DNA of 61,501 nt, taken from contig CANIWQ010000004.1 in the NCBI GenBank assembly GCA_947471365.1, forward strand, positions 1 to 61,501. Reading direction: 5' to 3'. This DNA comes from Gemmatimonadota bacterium. Lineage in GTDB: Bacteria; Gemmatimonadota; Gemmatimonadetes; Gemmatimonadales; Gemmatimonadaceae. Below are positions 41,599 through 50,264 of the stretch, one piece after another; within the stretch, counting starts at the first letter, position 1, and every line of letters begins with the position of its first letter. The notes under the pieces were generated by a model. It did not search any database and was not told where the DNA came from. It saw nothing but the letters and a program-made list of their open reading frames with translations. The position numbers and the translations under genes were made by a program.

Positions 41599-43341
41599 AT
41601 GCCCGTGACGCTCAGTGGCATTCCTGCATCGCCCGGCATTGTCGTTGGCCCGGCGCATCTGTTGCGCTGGGAGGTGCCGGAGGTCCCCGCGCGCGCCATT
41701 GGCCCCCATGAGGCCGAAGCTGAAGTGGCGCGCATCCACGATGCCTTTGCGCAGGCGATCGGTCGCCTGCAGGAAGTGCGGGAGCGTGCCGAGCGCCAAG
41801 CCGGCCCCGCCGAATCGGCCATCTTCGATGTGCAGATCTCCATTATCGAGGACGTGGAGCTCCGGTCGCGCGTCGAGTCGGTGATCCGTCAGGGCTTTGC
41901 CGCGGAGCGCGCGTTCGATGTGGTGATGATCGAGTGGCGTGAACATTTCGCCCGCTCGGTGCACGCGATGATGCGCGAACGCGTCGGCGATCTGACGGAC
42001 GTGCATATTCGCGTGCTGACGATCCTGCTCGGGCTCGGGGACCACGATCCGGTGGATCTGCCCGAGGGTGCGAACGCGATTCTCGTCACGCACGATCTCA
42101 CGCCGAGTCTCACGGTGCAGCTCGACCGTGGGCGTATCATTGGCATTGCGACCGATGCCGGCACGCGCACCTCGCACGTCGCGATTCTGGCGCGATCGCT
42201 CGGACTCCCCGCCGTGGTCGGATTGCTCGAGGCCACCACGCGTATTGAGAGTGGCGATCAGGTCATTCTCGACGGGGCCGCCGGCACCCTCATGGTGCGC
42301 CCCAACGCCGCCGAACTCGCCGCCGCGGCCGCTCGCGCCCAGAACGAAAAGCGCGAGCAGGTCGAGCTCGCGCGGCTCGCGAACGCTGAGGCCATCACGC
42401 TCGATGGTGTGCACATCACGCTCCGCGCCAATGTCGATCTGCCCGACGAAGCGGAGGCGGCCGCCCGGAGCGGGGCCGAAGGCGTGGGGCTCATGCGCAC
42501 CGAGTTTTTGGTGGTCGGCCGTGCCACGATGCCGGACGAAGACGAGCAGTACGATGCCTATCGCAAAGTGATTGAGGCGTTCGGCTCTAAGCCGGTCGTC
42601 ATTCGCACCTTCGACATTGGCGGCGACAAGCTTCCGGTCGGTGGTTTCCCGCACGAGCCAAACCCCTTCCTCGGCTGGCGCGCCATTCGCATGTGCCTCG
42701 ACCAGCCCGCGATCTTCAAGACGCAGCTCCGGGCATTGCTGCGCGCGGCCGTGCACGGCGATGTGCGGATTATGCTCCCCTTGATCGTGAGTTCAGACGA
42801 AGTGCGCCAAGCGCGCTTTCTGCTCGCCGAATGCGCCGCGGAACTTGCGGCCCGCGGAGAGCCGCATCGCGCCGACGTACCGCTCGGCATCATGATCGAG
42901 ACCCCGGCGGCGGCCATGATTGCCGACCTCCTCGCCAAGGATGTCGCGTTCTTTAGTATTGGCACTAACGACCTCGTGCAGTACACGCTGGCCGTGGACC
43001 GTGGCAACGCGAGCCTCGCCTCGCGCTACACCCCACTACACCCCGCGGTGCTCCGTCTGATCGCGCGTGCTCAGCAAATGGGCGCGGCGGCTGGGCTCGA
43101 GGTGAACGTGTGTGGGGAAATGGCCTCCGAACCGCTGATGGCCTATGCCCTCATTGGGCTCGGCATCCGGCAGTTGAGCGTGAGCGCGATCTCGGTTCCC
43201 CTGGTCAAACGGATCGTGCGTGGCCTGCATACCGAGCGCGCCGGTGCCGTCGCGAGACAGGCGCTCGAGGCAAACACTGCGGAGATGGCGGAACAGGTGC
43301 TGCGGGCTGGGCTCGACGCCGACCGGGGGGCGCAGGGGTAG
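41599..43341 (+). CDS. ptsI: PTS enzyme I
   Basis: 580 residues, full length. The N-terminal HPr-binding and phosphohistidine domains contain H193 in GTRTSHVAILARSLGLPAVVG. The C-terminal PEP-binding barrel has GVGLMRTEFLVVGR, IRTFDIGGDKLPVGG, RAIRMCLDQPAIFKTQLRALLRA, MIETPAAA and FSIGTNDLVQYTLAVDRGN. It starts the relay by taking phosphate from PEP. AGGAG precedes the ATG. It ends the seventeen-gene run. Confidence 0.95.
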   Translation: MPVTLSGIPASPGIVVGPAHLLRWEVPEVPARAIGPHEAEAEVARIHDAFAQAIGRLQEVRERAERQAGPAESAIFDVQISIIEDVELRSRVESVIRQGFAAERAFDVVMIEWREHFARSVHAMMRERVGDLTDVHIRVLTILLGLGDHDPVDLPEGANAILVTHDLTPSLTVQLDRGRIIGIATDAGTRTSHVAILARSLGLPAVVGLLEATTRIESGDQVILDGAAGTLMVRPNAAELAAAAARAQNEKREQVELARLANAEAITLDGVHITLRANVDLPDEAEAAARSGAEGVGLMRTEFLVVGRATMPDEDEQYDAYRKVIEAFGSKPVVIRTFDIGGDKLPVGGFPHEPNPFLGWRAIRMCLDQPAIFKTQLRALLRAAVHGDVRIMLPLIVSSDEVRQARFLLAECAAELAARGEPHRADVPLGIMIETPAAAMIADLLAKDVAFFSIGTNDLVQYTLAVDRGNASLASRYTPLHPAVLRLIARAQQMGAAAGLEVNVCGEMASEPLMAYALIGLGIRQLSVSAISVPLVKRIVRGLHTERAGAVARQALEANTAEMAEQVLRAGLDADRGAQG

Positions 43342-43426
43342 GGTCACGAGTTCGGGCGCTCCCGTGGTTTCGCGTCCGCATACGGGTGTACATTAAGGAA
43401 GGACACGCGGCACGAGACCGTGCCGG

Positions 43427-44632
43427 GTGCGACATCACTCTTTGCCTCTGCCTCCTGTGCTTCATCGCCACCTGTTCACCTCCGAATCCGTCACCGAAGG
43501 GCATCCCGACAAAGTCGCCGACCAAATCAGCGACGCGGTGCTCGACGCTCTGCTGGCCATCGACCCCGCCTCGCGCGTTGCGTGTGAAACGATGGTCACC
43601 ACGGGACTCGCCACCATTTTTGGTGAGATTACCACGGAGGCCTACGTCCACCTTCCCGCGCTTGTGCGCGAGACGATTCGGCGTATCGGCTACACGGAAG
43701 CTGGTTATGGATTCGATGCCCACACCTGCGCCGTGATGTCCACCATCGACCAGCAGTCGAGCGACATTGCGATGGGTGTGGACACCGGTGGCGCCGGCGA
43801 TCAGGGGATGATGTTCGGCTACGCGTGCGACGAAACCGAGGAGCTGATGCCGCTCCCGATCACGCTCGCGCACAAGCTGACGCGCGCGCTGGCGGCGCGC
43901 CGCAAAGACGGTACGCTCCCGTGGCTCCGCCCCGACGGTAAGTCGCAGGTGAGCGTCGTCTACGAAGGCGGTCGCCCTGTGGCGGTCGATACCGTCGTCA
44001 TCTCGACGCAGCACAGCGAGTCCGTCAAGAACAAGACGATTCGTGAGTCGGTCATCAAGGACATCATCGAAGCCTGCATCCCGGCGGAACTCCGCCCCAA
44101 GGGAATCAAGTATCACATCAACCCCACGGGCCGTTTTGTGGTGGGCGGTCCGCAGGGCGATGCCGGACTCACCGGCCGCAAGATCATCGTAGACACCTAC
44201 GGTGGCATGGGACGTCACGGCGGCGGTGCCTTCAGCGGGAAGGACCCGTCCAAGGTCGATCGCTCGGCGTGCTATGCGGCGCGCTGGGTGGCCAAGAACA
44301 TTGTCGCCGCGAAGCTCGCCACCAAGTGCGAAGTGCAGGTTGCGTACGCCATTGGCGTGGTGAAGCCGGTCTCCGTGATGGTGGACACCTTTGGCACCGG
44401 CTCCGTGGACGAGCGGAAAATCATGCGCGCCGTGGAGTCGGTGTTCGACCTCACCCCCAAGGCCATCATCGACGCCCTCGACCTGCGCAAGCCGATTTAC
44501 AGCGACACGGCGGCCTACGGTCACTTCGGGCGAACGGCCGAGAAGGCCGTACGCCACGGCAAGAAGGTGAATCTGTTTACGTGGGAGCGCACCGATAAGG
44601 TTGCCGCGCTCAAGCAGGCAGTTCGCGCGTAA
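43427..44632 (+). CDS. metK: S-adenosylmethionine synthase
   Basis: 401 residues. Makes SAM from methionine and ATP. Signatures: [25 protein letters not shown] (N-terminal ATP site), [16 protein letters not shown], and [22 protein letters not shown] (P-loop-like second motif). GTG at 43427 is used; GTG at 43457 gives a shorter N-terminus beginning [12 protein letters not shown] and is equally plausible, as neither has a clear ribosome site. No SAM riboswitch is seen in the 85 bases upstream. Confidence 0.93.
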   Translation: MRHHSLPLPPVLHRHLFTSESVTEGHPDKVADQISDAVLDALLAIDPASRVACETMVTTGLATIFGEITTEAYVHLPALVRETIRRIGYTEAGYGFDAHTCAVMSTIDQQSSDIAMGVDTGGAGDQGMMFGYACDETEELMPLPITLAHKLTRALAARRKDGTLPWLRPDGKSQVSVVYEGGRPVAVDTVVISTQHSESVKNKTIRESVIKDIIEACIPAELRPKGIKYHINPTGRFVVGGPQGDAGLTGRKIIVDTYGGMGRHGGGAFSGKDPSKVDRSACYAARWVAKNIVAAKLATKCEVQVAYAIGVVKPVSVMVDTFGTGSVDERKIMRAVESVFDLTPKAIIDALDLRKPIYSDTAAYGHFGRTAEKAVRHGKKVNLFTWERTDKVAALKQAVRA

Positions 44633-44656
44633 GCGGCTCGCCCACAGGAGGCGCGC

Positions 44657-45250
<594 letters not shown>

Positions 45251-45266
45251 CGGCCGTCCGATTCGT

Positions 45267-46484
45267 ATGATGGCCGCCACCGGTGCTCTCGCGTTGCGCA
45301 CCACGCGCGTAGCGCGCGTGACGGCCCTCGTCATGCTCGCGGCGATCAGCACGTTGCGACTTGGCGCGCAGTCGCCACACACCCGCGCCGCGCCCGCAGC
45401 GGACACGGTGCTCCGTGACGTGCGTGGGCGGGTGTTGCGCCCCGGCGGCGATTCCGGCCTCGCCGTGGCGAACACGCGTGTGACCCTGCATCGTGTGGGG
45501 CGCGACGCTGCCGCCCCGATCGACTCGCTCCTCACCGACGCCGCGGGGCGCTACACGTTTCGTTATCGGCACTCCGGTGATAGTACGGCGCTGTATTTCG
45601 TGTCGGCGTTGCGCGGTGGCGTCGCGTATTTCACCGCGCCGCTCCGTGACTTGCACGTCGAGGGCGACGCCGCCACGGTCCTGGTCTTCGATACCACGAG
45701 TGCCCGCCTTCCGCTGCGCGTGCGGGGGCGCCATCTGGTGGTGGGGTCCCCTGATAGCACGGGGATGCGGAAATTCGTGGAAGTGTACGAAATATCGAAC
45801 GACTCCGTTTTCACGCGCATTGCGTCCACGACCAGCGGCACCTTCGACGCGAGGCTCCCCGCCGGAGCGACCGACGTCGCAGCCGGCGATGGCGAGGTGA
45901 GCGCCGAGGCCATGCAGACGGGCGGTGATCGGGTGCGCATTATTGCCCCGATTGCTCCGGGCGTCAAACAGTTTTCCTTCAGCTATAAAATGCCGTCGCG
46001 CGTGACGGCCGTCACGTTGCCCGTAGACGACTCCACGATGGTGCTCGAGGTCTTGTTGGAGGAACCGGTGGGAACCGCCGCTGGGGCAGGGTTGAAGGCG
46101 GTGGCGAACGCCGCGAGCGGTGGGCGTTCATTCCGGCGGTACCTCGCGCAGGATGTGGCCGCGTCGACGATCGCGCTCACGTTGCCGGCAACGGCGCGCG
46201 TGACGGCGAGTGTGCGCTTGGCCATTGCCGTGACAGTTGTTGGCATCGTCTTGCTGATTGGGTTCGCGCGCGCTTTCAAGCGGCGAGGCCCAGCACCGGG
46301 CGTCTGGTCGGCGCAGGGTGCCGAGTCCGTCGCCGAGCTCGAGCGCTTGGTCACTGATCTCGACGACGCGTTTGCGCGCATCGCCACACCCACGGCCGAT
46401 CAACGCGCCGATCAATTTCAGGCGCGGGCTCATCTCAAGGCGCGGCTTGCAGCAGCGGTAGCGGTGCGGGACGGTCTCGCATGA
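45267..46484 (+). CDS. Membrane-anchored protein with a carboxypeptidase-regulatory-like domain, function unknown
   Basis: 405 residues. A signal peptide (about 10-34) precedes an Ig-like segment with the CarboxypepD-reg pattern (RDVRGRVLRP...ANTRVTLHRV...DAAGRYTFRYRHSGDSTALYFVSALRGGVAYFT). A second beta-rich part follows (about 150-300). One membrane helix (LAIAVTVVGIVLLIGFARAF, about 320-340) leaves a 60-residue cytoplasmic tail rich in Leu, Asp and Arg that looks helical (ELERLVTDLDDAFARI). The topology is periplasmic sensor-like domain, helix, cytosolic coil. I do not recognise a named family. ATG at 45267 is chosen over 45207 since it removes overlap with the upstream gene. Confidence 0.6.
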   Translation: MMAATGALALRTTRVARVTALVMLAAISTLRLGAQSPHTRAAPAADTVLRDVRGRVLRPGGDSGLAVANTRVTLHRVGRDAAAPIDSLLTDAAGRYTFRYRHSGDSTALYFVSALRGGVAYFTAPLRDLHVEGDAATVLVFDTTSARLPLRVRGRHLVVGSPDSTGMRKFVEVYEISNDSVFTRIASTTSGTFDARLPAGATDVAAGDGEVSAEAMQTGGDRVRIIAPIAPGVKQFSFSYKMPSRVTAVTLPVDDSTMVLEVLLEEPVGTAAGAGLKAVANAASGGRSFRRYLAQDVAASTIALTLPATARVTASVRLAIAVTVVGIVLLIGFARAFKRRGPAPGVWSAQGAESVAELERLVTDLDDAFARIATPTADQRADQFQARAHLKARLAAAVAVRDGLA

Positions 46485-46544
46485 TGTTGGTGTCCGTGAT
46501 TGCGCACGTCGCAGCACGCGACGTGAGTGCGAGCTGAACCCGCC

Positions 46545-47303
46545 GTGAAGCTGTTTGCCTCTCCGTATCCGTGGTTGCTGCTGACGCTTGGCGCTTTCCT
46601 GCTGACGTTATGGCGCCGTCACGGTGACGCAAAGCCGGATACTCGGCGTGTGGTGGGGGCCGCGTGCGCGGTATGGGTCGTGCTGCTGCTGCTGTCGCTA
46701 CGGCCGGTGGCCGTGGCGCTCGGCCGCTCGCTGACTGTGGCAAACTCCCCTGTGTCCGCGCCGCCAACCGTCATTGTCGTGCTCGGAGATGGACTCTCGC
46801 TCGGCACCGATTCGGCCGATGATCGCATTACGCTCAGTCAGTGGCGTCGCGCGCGGCTCGCGATTGCGTGGTGGCGCGAATCGCCCCGCGCGCGCATTGT
46901 GCTCAGTGGGCAGAGTGCCGCGCGCAATCGTCCACCGGAGCGGTTGGCCGTGCTCACGCGCGACGTATTGGTTGCCGCCGGTGTGCCGGATTCGTTGATT
47001 GTGCTCGAACCGCGCTCGCGCGTGACGCGCGAGCATCCGTCAGAGGCGCTGCGCCTCGCTGGACTACAACGCGATACGCCGGTCGGCATTGTCACGTCGG
47101 AGTGGCATATGCGCCGCGCGCGCGCCGTGTTCCGTGCCGAATTTTCCAACGTGCAATGGCGCTCCGCAGACAACAGCGAGTGGACGCCGAGCTGGCTGGA
47201 TCTGGTGCCATCGGCGGAGTCGTTGAGCGCGAGCGCGTTCGACGCGGTTGAGTGGGTGGGGAGTGCGGTGTACGGCGCGCGCCGGTTGTTCGCGACGCGC
47301 TGA
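46545..47303 (+). CDS. DUF218/YdcF-like membrane protein
   Basis: 252 residues. Two hydrophobic segments at the N-terminus (WLLLTLGAFLLTLW and AACAVWVVLLLLSL) are followed by a DUF218 domain: PPTVIVVLGDGLSLG, RARIVLSGQSA, EHPSEALRLAGLQRDTPVGIVTSEWHMRRARAVFRAEF. This fold includes SanA and ElyC, linked to envelope integrity and lipid-carrier metabolism. GTG at 46545 gives a natural N-terminus (KLFASPYPWLLLTLG); GTG at 46527 is in frame. The cobalamin riboswitch begins shortly after its stop. Confidence 0.75.
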   Translation: MKLFASPYPWLLLTLGAFLLTLWRRHGDAKPDTRRVVGAACAVWVVLLLLSLRPVAVALGRSLTVANSPVSAPPTVIVVLGDGLSLGTDSADDRITLSQWRRARLAIAWWRESPRARIVLSGQSAARNRPPERLAVLTRDVLVAAGVPDSLIVLEPRSRVTREHPSEALRLAGLQRDTPVGIVTSEWHMRRARAVFRAEFSNVQWRSADNSEWTPSWLDLVPSAESLSASAFDAVEWVGSAVYGARRLFATR

Positions 47304-47349
47304 CTTGCCGCAGGTGCTCCCGAAGCGTACCTTCCCTTCACAATTGATT

Positions 47350-47500
47350 TGCAAGCGCGGGACACGGAAGCCGGTGAAATGCCGGCGCGGCCCCGCCACT
47401 GTAACGGGCATTTGCATCACGACCCCTCCATCACGCCACTGACGACCGTCGGGAAGGCGAGGGGCCGGCCCGGAGCCAGGAGACGACCCACGCTTGCGCC
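47350..47500 (+). ncRNA. Cobalamin riboswitch
   Basis: The conserved core is visible in order: GGAAGCCGGTGAAATGCCGG (47366-47385), the CCCCGCCACTGTAACGGG block (47391-47408), a variable arm, and the B12 box GGAGCCAGGAGACGACCC (47472-47489). It binds adenosylcobalamin or a relative and represses the downstream btuFCDB genes. CCCCTC (47423-47428) pairs with GAGGGG (47459-47464) inside the aptamer and could instead pair with the btuF ribosome site GAGGGG (47593-47598), pointing to control of translation. Limits are approximate. Confidence 0.93.
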
Positions 47501-47608
47501 ACTGTATTCAGTTCCTCGGGGGAGGGCTGGTGGCGTGCGTTGCGTGTCTCGCCGATTGGCGCACGTGGCGGACGTTCCGGGCTTCTTCCTGTGAGGGGGG
47601 AGCCCTTT

Positions 47609-48505
47609 GTGTTTCTGACGCGTGCGTTGATCGCCGCCGTGTGTGCTTTGAGTGTTGCTGCCTGTCGCGGTGACGCCTCGCGCACGTCCGTCGCCGCCGC
47701 GTCCGTTGACCGCGATGACTATGGCGACACCATTCGCGTGACCGCACCGGCCACCCGCATTGTGTCGCTGAGCCCGGTGACCACCGAAATCCTTTTCGCC
47801 ATCGGCGCGGGCGATCGCGTGGTGGGCCGCACGCATTGGGACACCTATCCCGCAGCCGCGCGCGCCGTGCCGGACCTCGGCAACGGTATGCAGCCCAACG
47901 TCGAAGCCATTCTCGCCACGCGGCCGGATCTCGTGGTGCTCTACGGGAGCCCGTCGAACCGTGCGGCGGCGCTGCAACTGCGTCGTGCCGGTATCGCGAC
48001 GATTGCTGTGCGCACGGATCATGTGTCCGACTTCCGCCGCGCCACCACGTGGATTGCGCGTGCCATCGGCGATAGTGCGGCTGGCGCCGTGGTCAGCGAT
48101 TCCGTCGAGCACTCCATCGCCGCCGCAACCATCGCGGCCCCTGCCGGTACAGGCCCCACGGTGCTCTGGCACCTCTGGGACGCGCCCGTGATGACCATTG
48201 GCCGCGGAAGCTATATGAGTGAGCTCGTGGCGGCGGCCGGCGGACGAAATCTGTTTGATGATCTCGAGGCGCCCTCTCCGCAGGTGACGATCGAAGAAAT
48301 CGTACGTCGAAATCCTGATTATGTCATTGCCGGTCCGAGCGGCGCCGAGAGCATTCGGCAGAAGGGGGCGTGGCAGGCGATTCCTGCCGTGCGTGCGGGG
48401 CGCATTCTCGTTGTGGATACCGCGCTCGTGAGCCGGCCCGGCGTGCGCATGGGAGAAGCGGTGCGTCATCTCCGTACGCTCCTGCATCCAGACGGGCGCC
48501 GATGA
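47609..48505 (+). CDS. btuF: Cobalamin-binding lipoprotein of the B12 ABC importer
   Basis: 298 residues. A lipoprotein signal ends SVAAC with C19 as the lipidated residue. The class III binding-protein fold follows: RIVSLSPVTTEILFAIGAGDRVVGRTHWDTYP, NVEAILATRPDLVVLYG, and the second lobe VLWHLWDAPVMTIGRGSYMSELVAAAGGRNLFDDL. It delivers cobalamin to BtuC. GTG at 47609 is preceded by a very strong GAGGGGGGAG (47593-47602); longer in-frame starts would enter the riboswitch. The riboswitch upstream supports a corrinoid over a haem or siderophore ligand. Confidence 0.88.
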   Translation: MFLTRALIAAVCALSVAACRGDASRTSVAAASVDRDDYGDTIRVTAPATRIVSLSPVTTEILFAIGAGDRVVGRTHWDTYPAAARAVPDLGNGMQPNVEAILATRPDLVVLYGSPSNRAAALQLRRAGIATIAVRTDHVSDFRRATTWIARAIGDSAAGAVVSDSVEHSIAAATIAAPAGTGPTVLWHLWDAPVMTIGRGSYMSELVAAAGGRNLFDDLEAPSPQVTIEEIVRRNPDYVIAGPSGAESIRQKGAWQAIPAVRAGRILVVDTALVSRPGVRMGEAVRHLRTLLHPDGRR

Positions 48506-49476
48506 CGCCTCGCCTCGTCGCGTTGCTCGTGTTAGCACTCGTCATCGCCGTGCTCGCCGCGCTGACGTTTGGCTCCGCATCGCTTCCGCTCGCCGATGTA
48601 GTGCGCGCGCTCCTGACCGCGGCGCCCAGTACGGCGCGTAGCATTGTCTGGGAGCTGCGTTTGCCCCGCGCCGCGCTTGGGATTGTGGTGGGAGCGGGAC
48701 TCGGGATGAGTGGCGCCGCGCTGCAGGCCACCGTGCGCAATCCGCTGGCCGAACCGTATCTCCTTGGTGTCTCCGGGGGCGCGGCGATCGGCGCCGTCTT
48801 TGCAACCGTGTGGGGATTCGGCACCGCGCTGGTGCCGCTGGCTGCCTTTGGTGGTGCGGCTGTCGCCGTATCACTCGTGTTGCTGGTGGCGCGCGTGGCG
48901 CGCGCGCCGCACGATGCGCGCGTGCTGGTGATGGCGGGCGTCGTCGTTGGAGCATTTGCGAATGCGGCGATTCTGCTCGTGCTCGCCGGTGCACCGGCCG
49001 AAACCGTCCGCGGCGCGCTCTGGTGGATGATGGGCTCGCTCGCCGACGCCAGCTGGAACGGCATCGGGTGGTCGGCCCTGTATGTCGCGCTCGGTGGGGC
49101 GGTGCTCCTCGCCACGGCGCGCGACATTGAACTGCTCGCCCTCGGCGAAGACGCCGCGGCTGCGCTCGGAGTGCATGTCGAGCGCGCGACACGCCGCGCG
49201 TTTCTTGCCGCCTCGCTCGTGGCCGCCGTGACCGTCGCCGGTGCCGGGCTGGTAGGATTCGTTGGGCTGGTTGTGCCCGCCATCGTCCGAGCGCTCGGAG
49301 CGCGGAGCGCACGAGGCGTGATGATTGGCGCCGCCATCGGCGGCGCCGCACTGGTGGTGGGCGCCGATGTTGCGGCCCGCACACTCCGTGCGCCGCATGA
49401 GCTCCCGCTCGGAGCGGTCACGGCACTGCTGGGTGTTCCGTTCTTCTTGGTCCAACTGCGGAGAGCGCGCTCGTGA
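48502..49476 (+). CDS. btuC: B12 ABC importer permease
   Basis: 324 residues, FecCD family, about ten membrane helices. LRLPRAALGIVVGAGLGMSGAALQATVRNPLAEPYLLGVSGGAAIGAV is diagnostic, and GFVGLVVPAIVRALGARSARGVMIGAAIGGAALVVGADVAAR near the end is the ATPase-coupling and translocation region. ATG at 48502 overlaps btuF (ATGA). Confidence 0.92.
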   Translation: MTPRLVALLVLALVIAVLAALTFGSASLPLADVVRALLTAAPSTARSIVWELRLPRAALGIVVGAGLGMSGAALQATVRNPLAEPYLLGVSGGAAIGAVFATVWGFGTALVPLAAFGGAAVAVSLVLLVARVARAPHDARVLVMAGVVVGAFANAAILLVLAGAPAETVRGALWWMMGSLADASWNGIGWSALYVALGGAVLLATARDIELLALGEDAAAALGVHVERATRRAFLAASLVAAVTVAGAGLVGFVGLVVPAIVRALGARSARGVMIGAAIGGAALVVGADVAARTLRAPHELPLGAVTALLGVPFFLVQLRRARS

Positions 49477-50264
49477 TTCGGTTTGCGAACGTCACGTTGC
49501 GTTACGCGGGCGCCGCACAGCCCGCGGTGAACAATGTCTCATGGTCTGCGAAACGGGGGGCGCTCACGGCGGTCGTGGGCCCGAACGGCAGCGGCAAGAG
49601 CACGCTCGTGCGCGCGTTGCTTGGGCGGCTCGCGCCCCAGCCTGGCACCGTCACGCTGAATGGGGTCGACCTCGCGACGCTCTCCCGTCGCGACGTGGCG
49701 CGCCGCCTCGCCGTGGTGCCGCAGCGGGAGGAACCGGCATTTCCCCTGAGCGTGCGCGACTTCATTGCGCTCGGTCGGTATCCGCATGCGGGCGCGTGGT
49801 CCGTCAGTTCGAGCGCGGACCATGCCGCCGTGCACGCCGCGGCGCAGCGCGCGGGCATTCAGGCGTTTCTCGATCGCGACACCGATGCGCTCAGCGGTGG
49901 GGAATGGCAACGCGTGCGCATTGCCCGCGCGCTCGCACAGGGTGGCGACGCTCTCGTGTTTGACGAACCCACGGCGTTTCTCGATATCGCCCACGAGATG
50001 TCCGTGTTCGAACTGTTGGGCTCACTGGCGCACGAAGGCAAGACCGTGCTGCTCGTGAGCCATCAGCTCAACCTCGTTGCGCGCTTTGCCGCACACATCG
50101 TGCTCATGCATGCGGGGCAAGTGGCCGCGGCAGGGTCGCCAGACGACGTCATGACCGATCGCGATACTCTCGAACGGGTGTACGACTGGCCCTTGCTGGT
50201 GCGACGCGACGCTGTGGGTGGAGCGCCAGAGATTGTGCCGCTGCGTGAACGTGGTCCCCGATGA
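49473..50264 (+). CDS. btuD: B12 ABC importer ATPase
   Basis: 263 residues. Walker A VGPNGSGKST, Q-loop in VVPQREEPAFPLSVRDFIALGRYPH, signature LSGGEWQRVRIARAL, Walker B DALVFDEPTAFLD and H-loop LLVSHQL are all intact. The C-terminal extension (YDWPLLVRRDAVGGAPEIVPL) is common in FecE/BtuD ATPases. GTG overlaps btuC, and the stop overlaps btuB. Confidence 0.92.
   Translation: MIRFANVTLRYAGAAQPAVNNVSWSAKRGALTAVVGPNGSGKSTLVRALLGRLAPQPGTVTLNGVDLATLSRRDVARRLAVVPQREEPAFPLSVRDFIALGRYPHAGAWSVSSSADHAAVHAAAQRAGIQAFLDRDTDALSGGEWQRVRIARALAQGGDALVFDEPTAFLDIAHEMSVFELLGSLAHEGKTVLLVSHQLNLVARFAAHIVLMHAGQVAAAGSPDDVMTDRDTLERVYDWPLLVRRDAVGGAPEIVPLRERGPR

Noticed and set aside
43342-43426. SAM riboswitch before metK
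   Set aside because: The 85-base gap is too short and lacks the conserved core.
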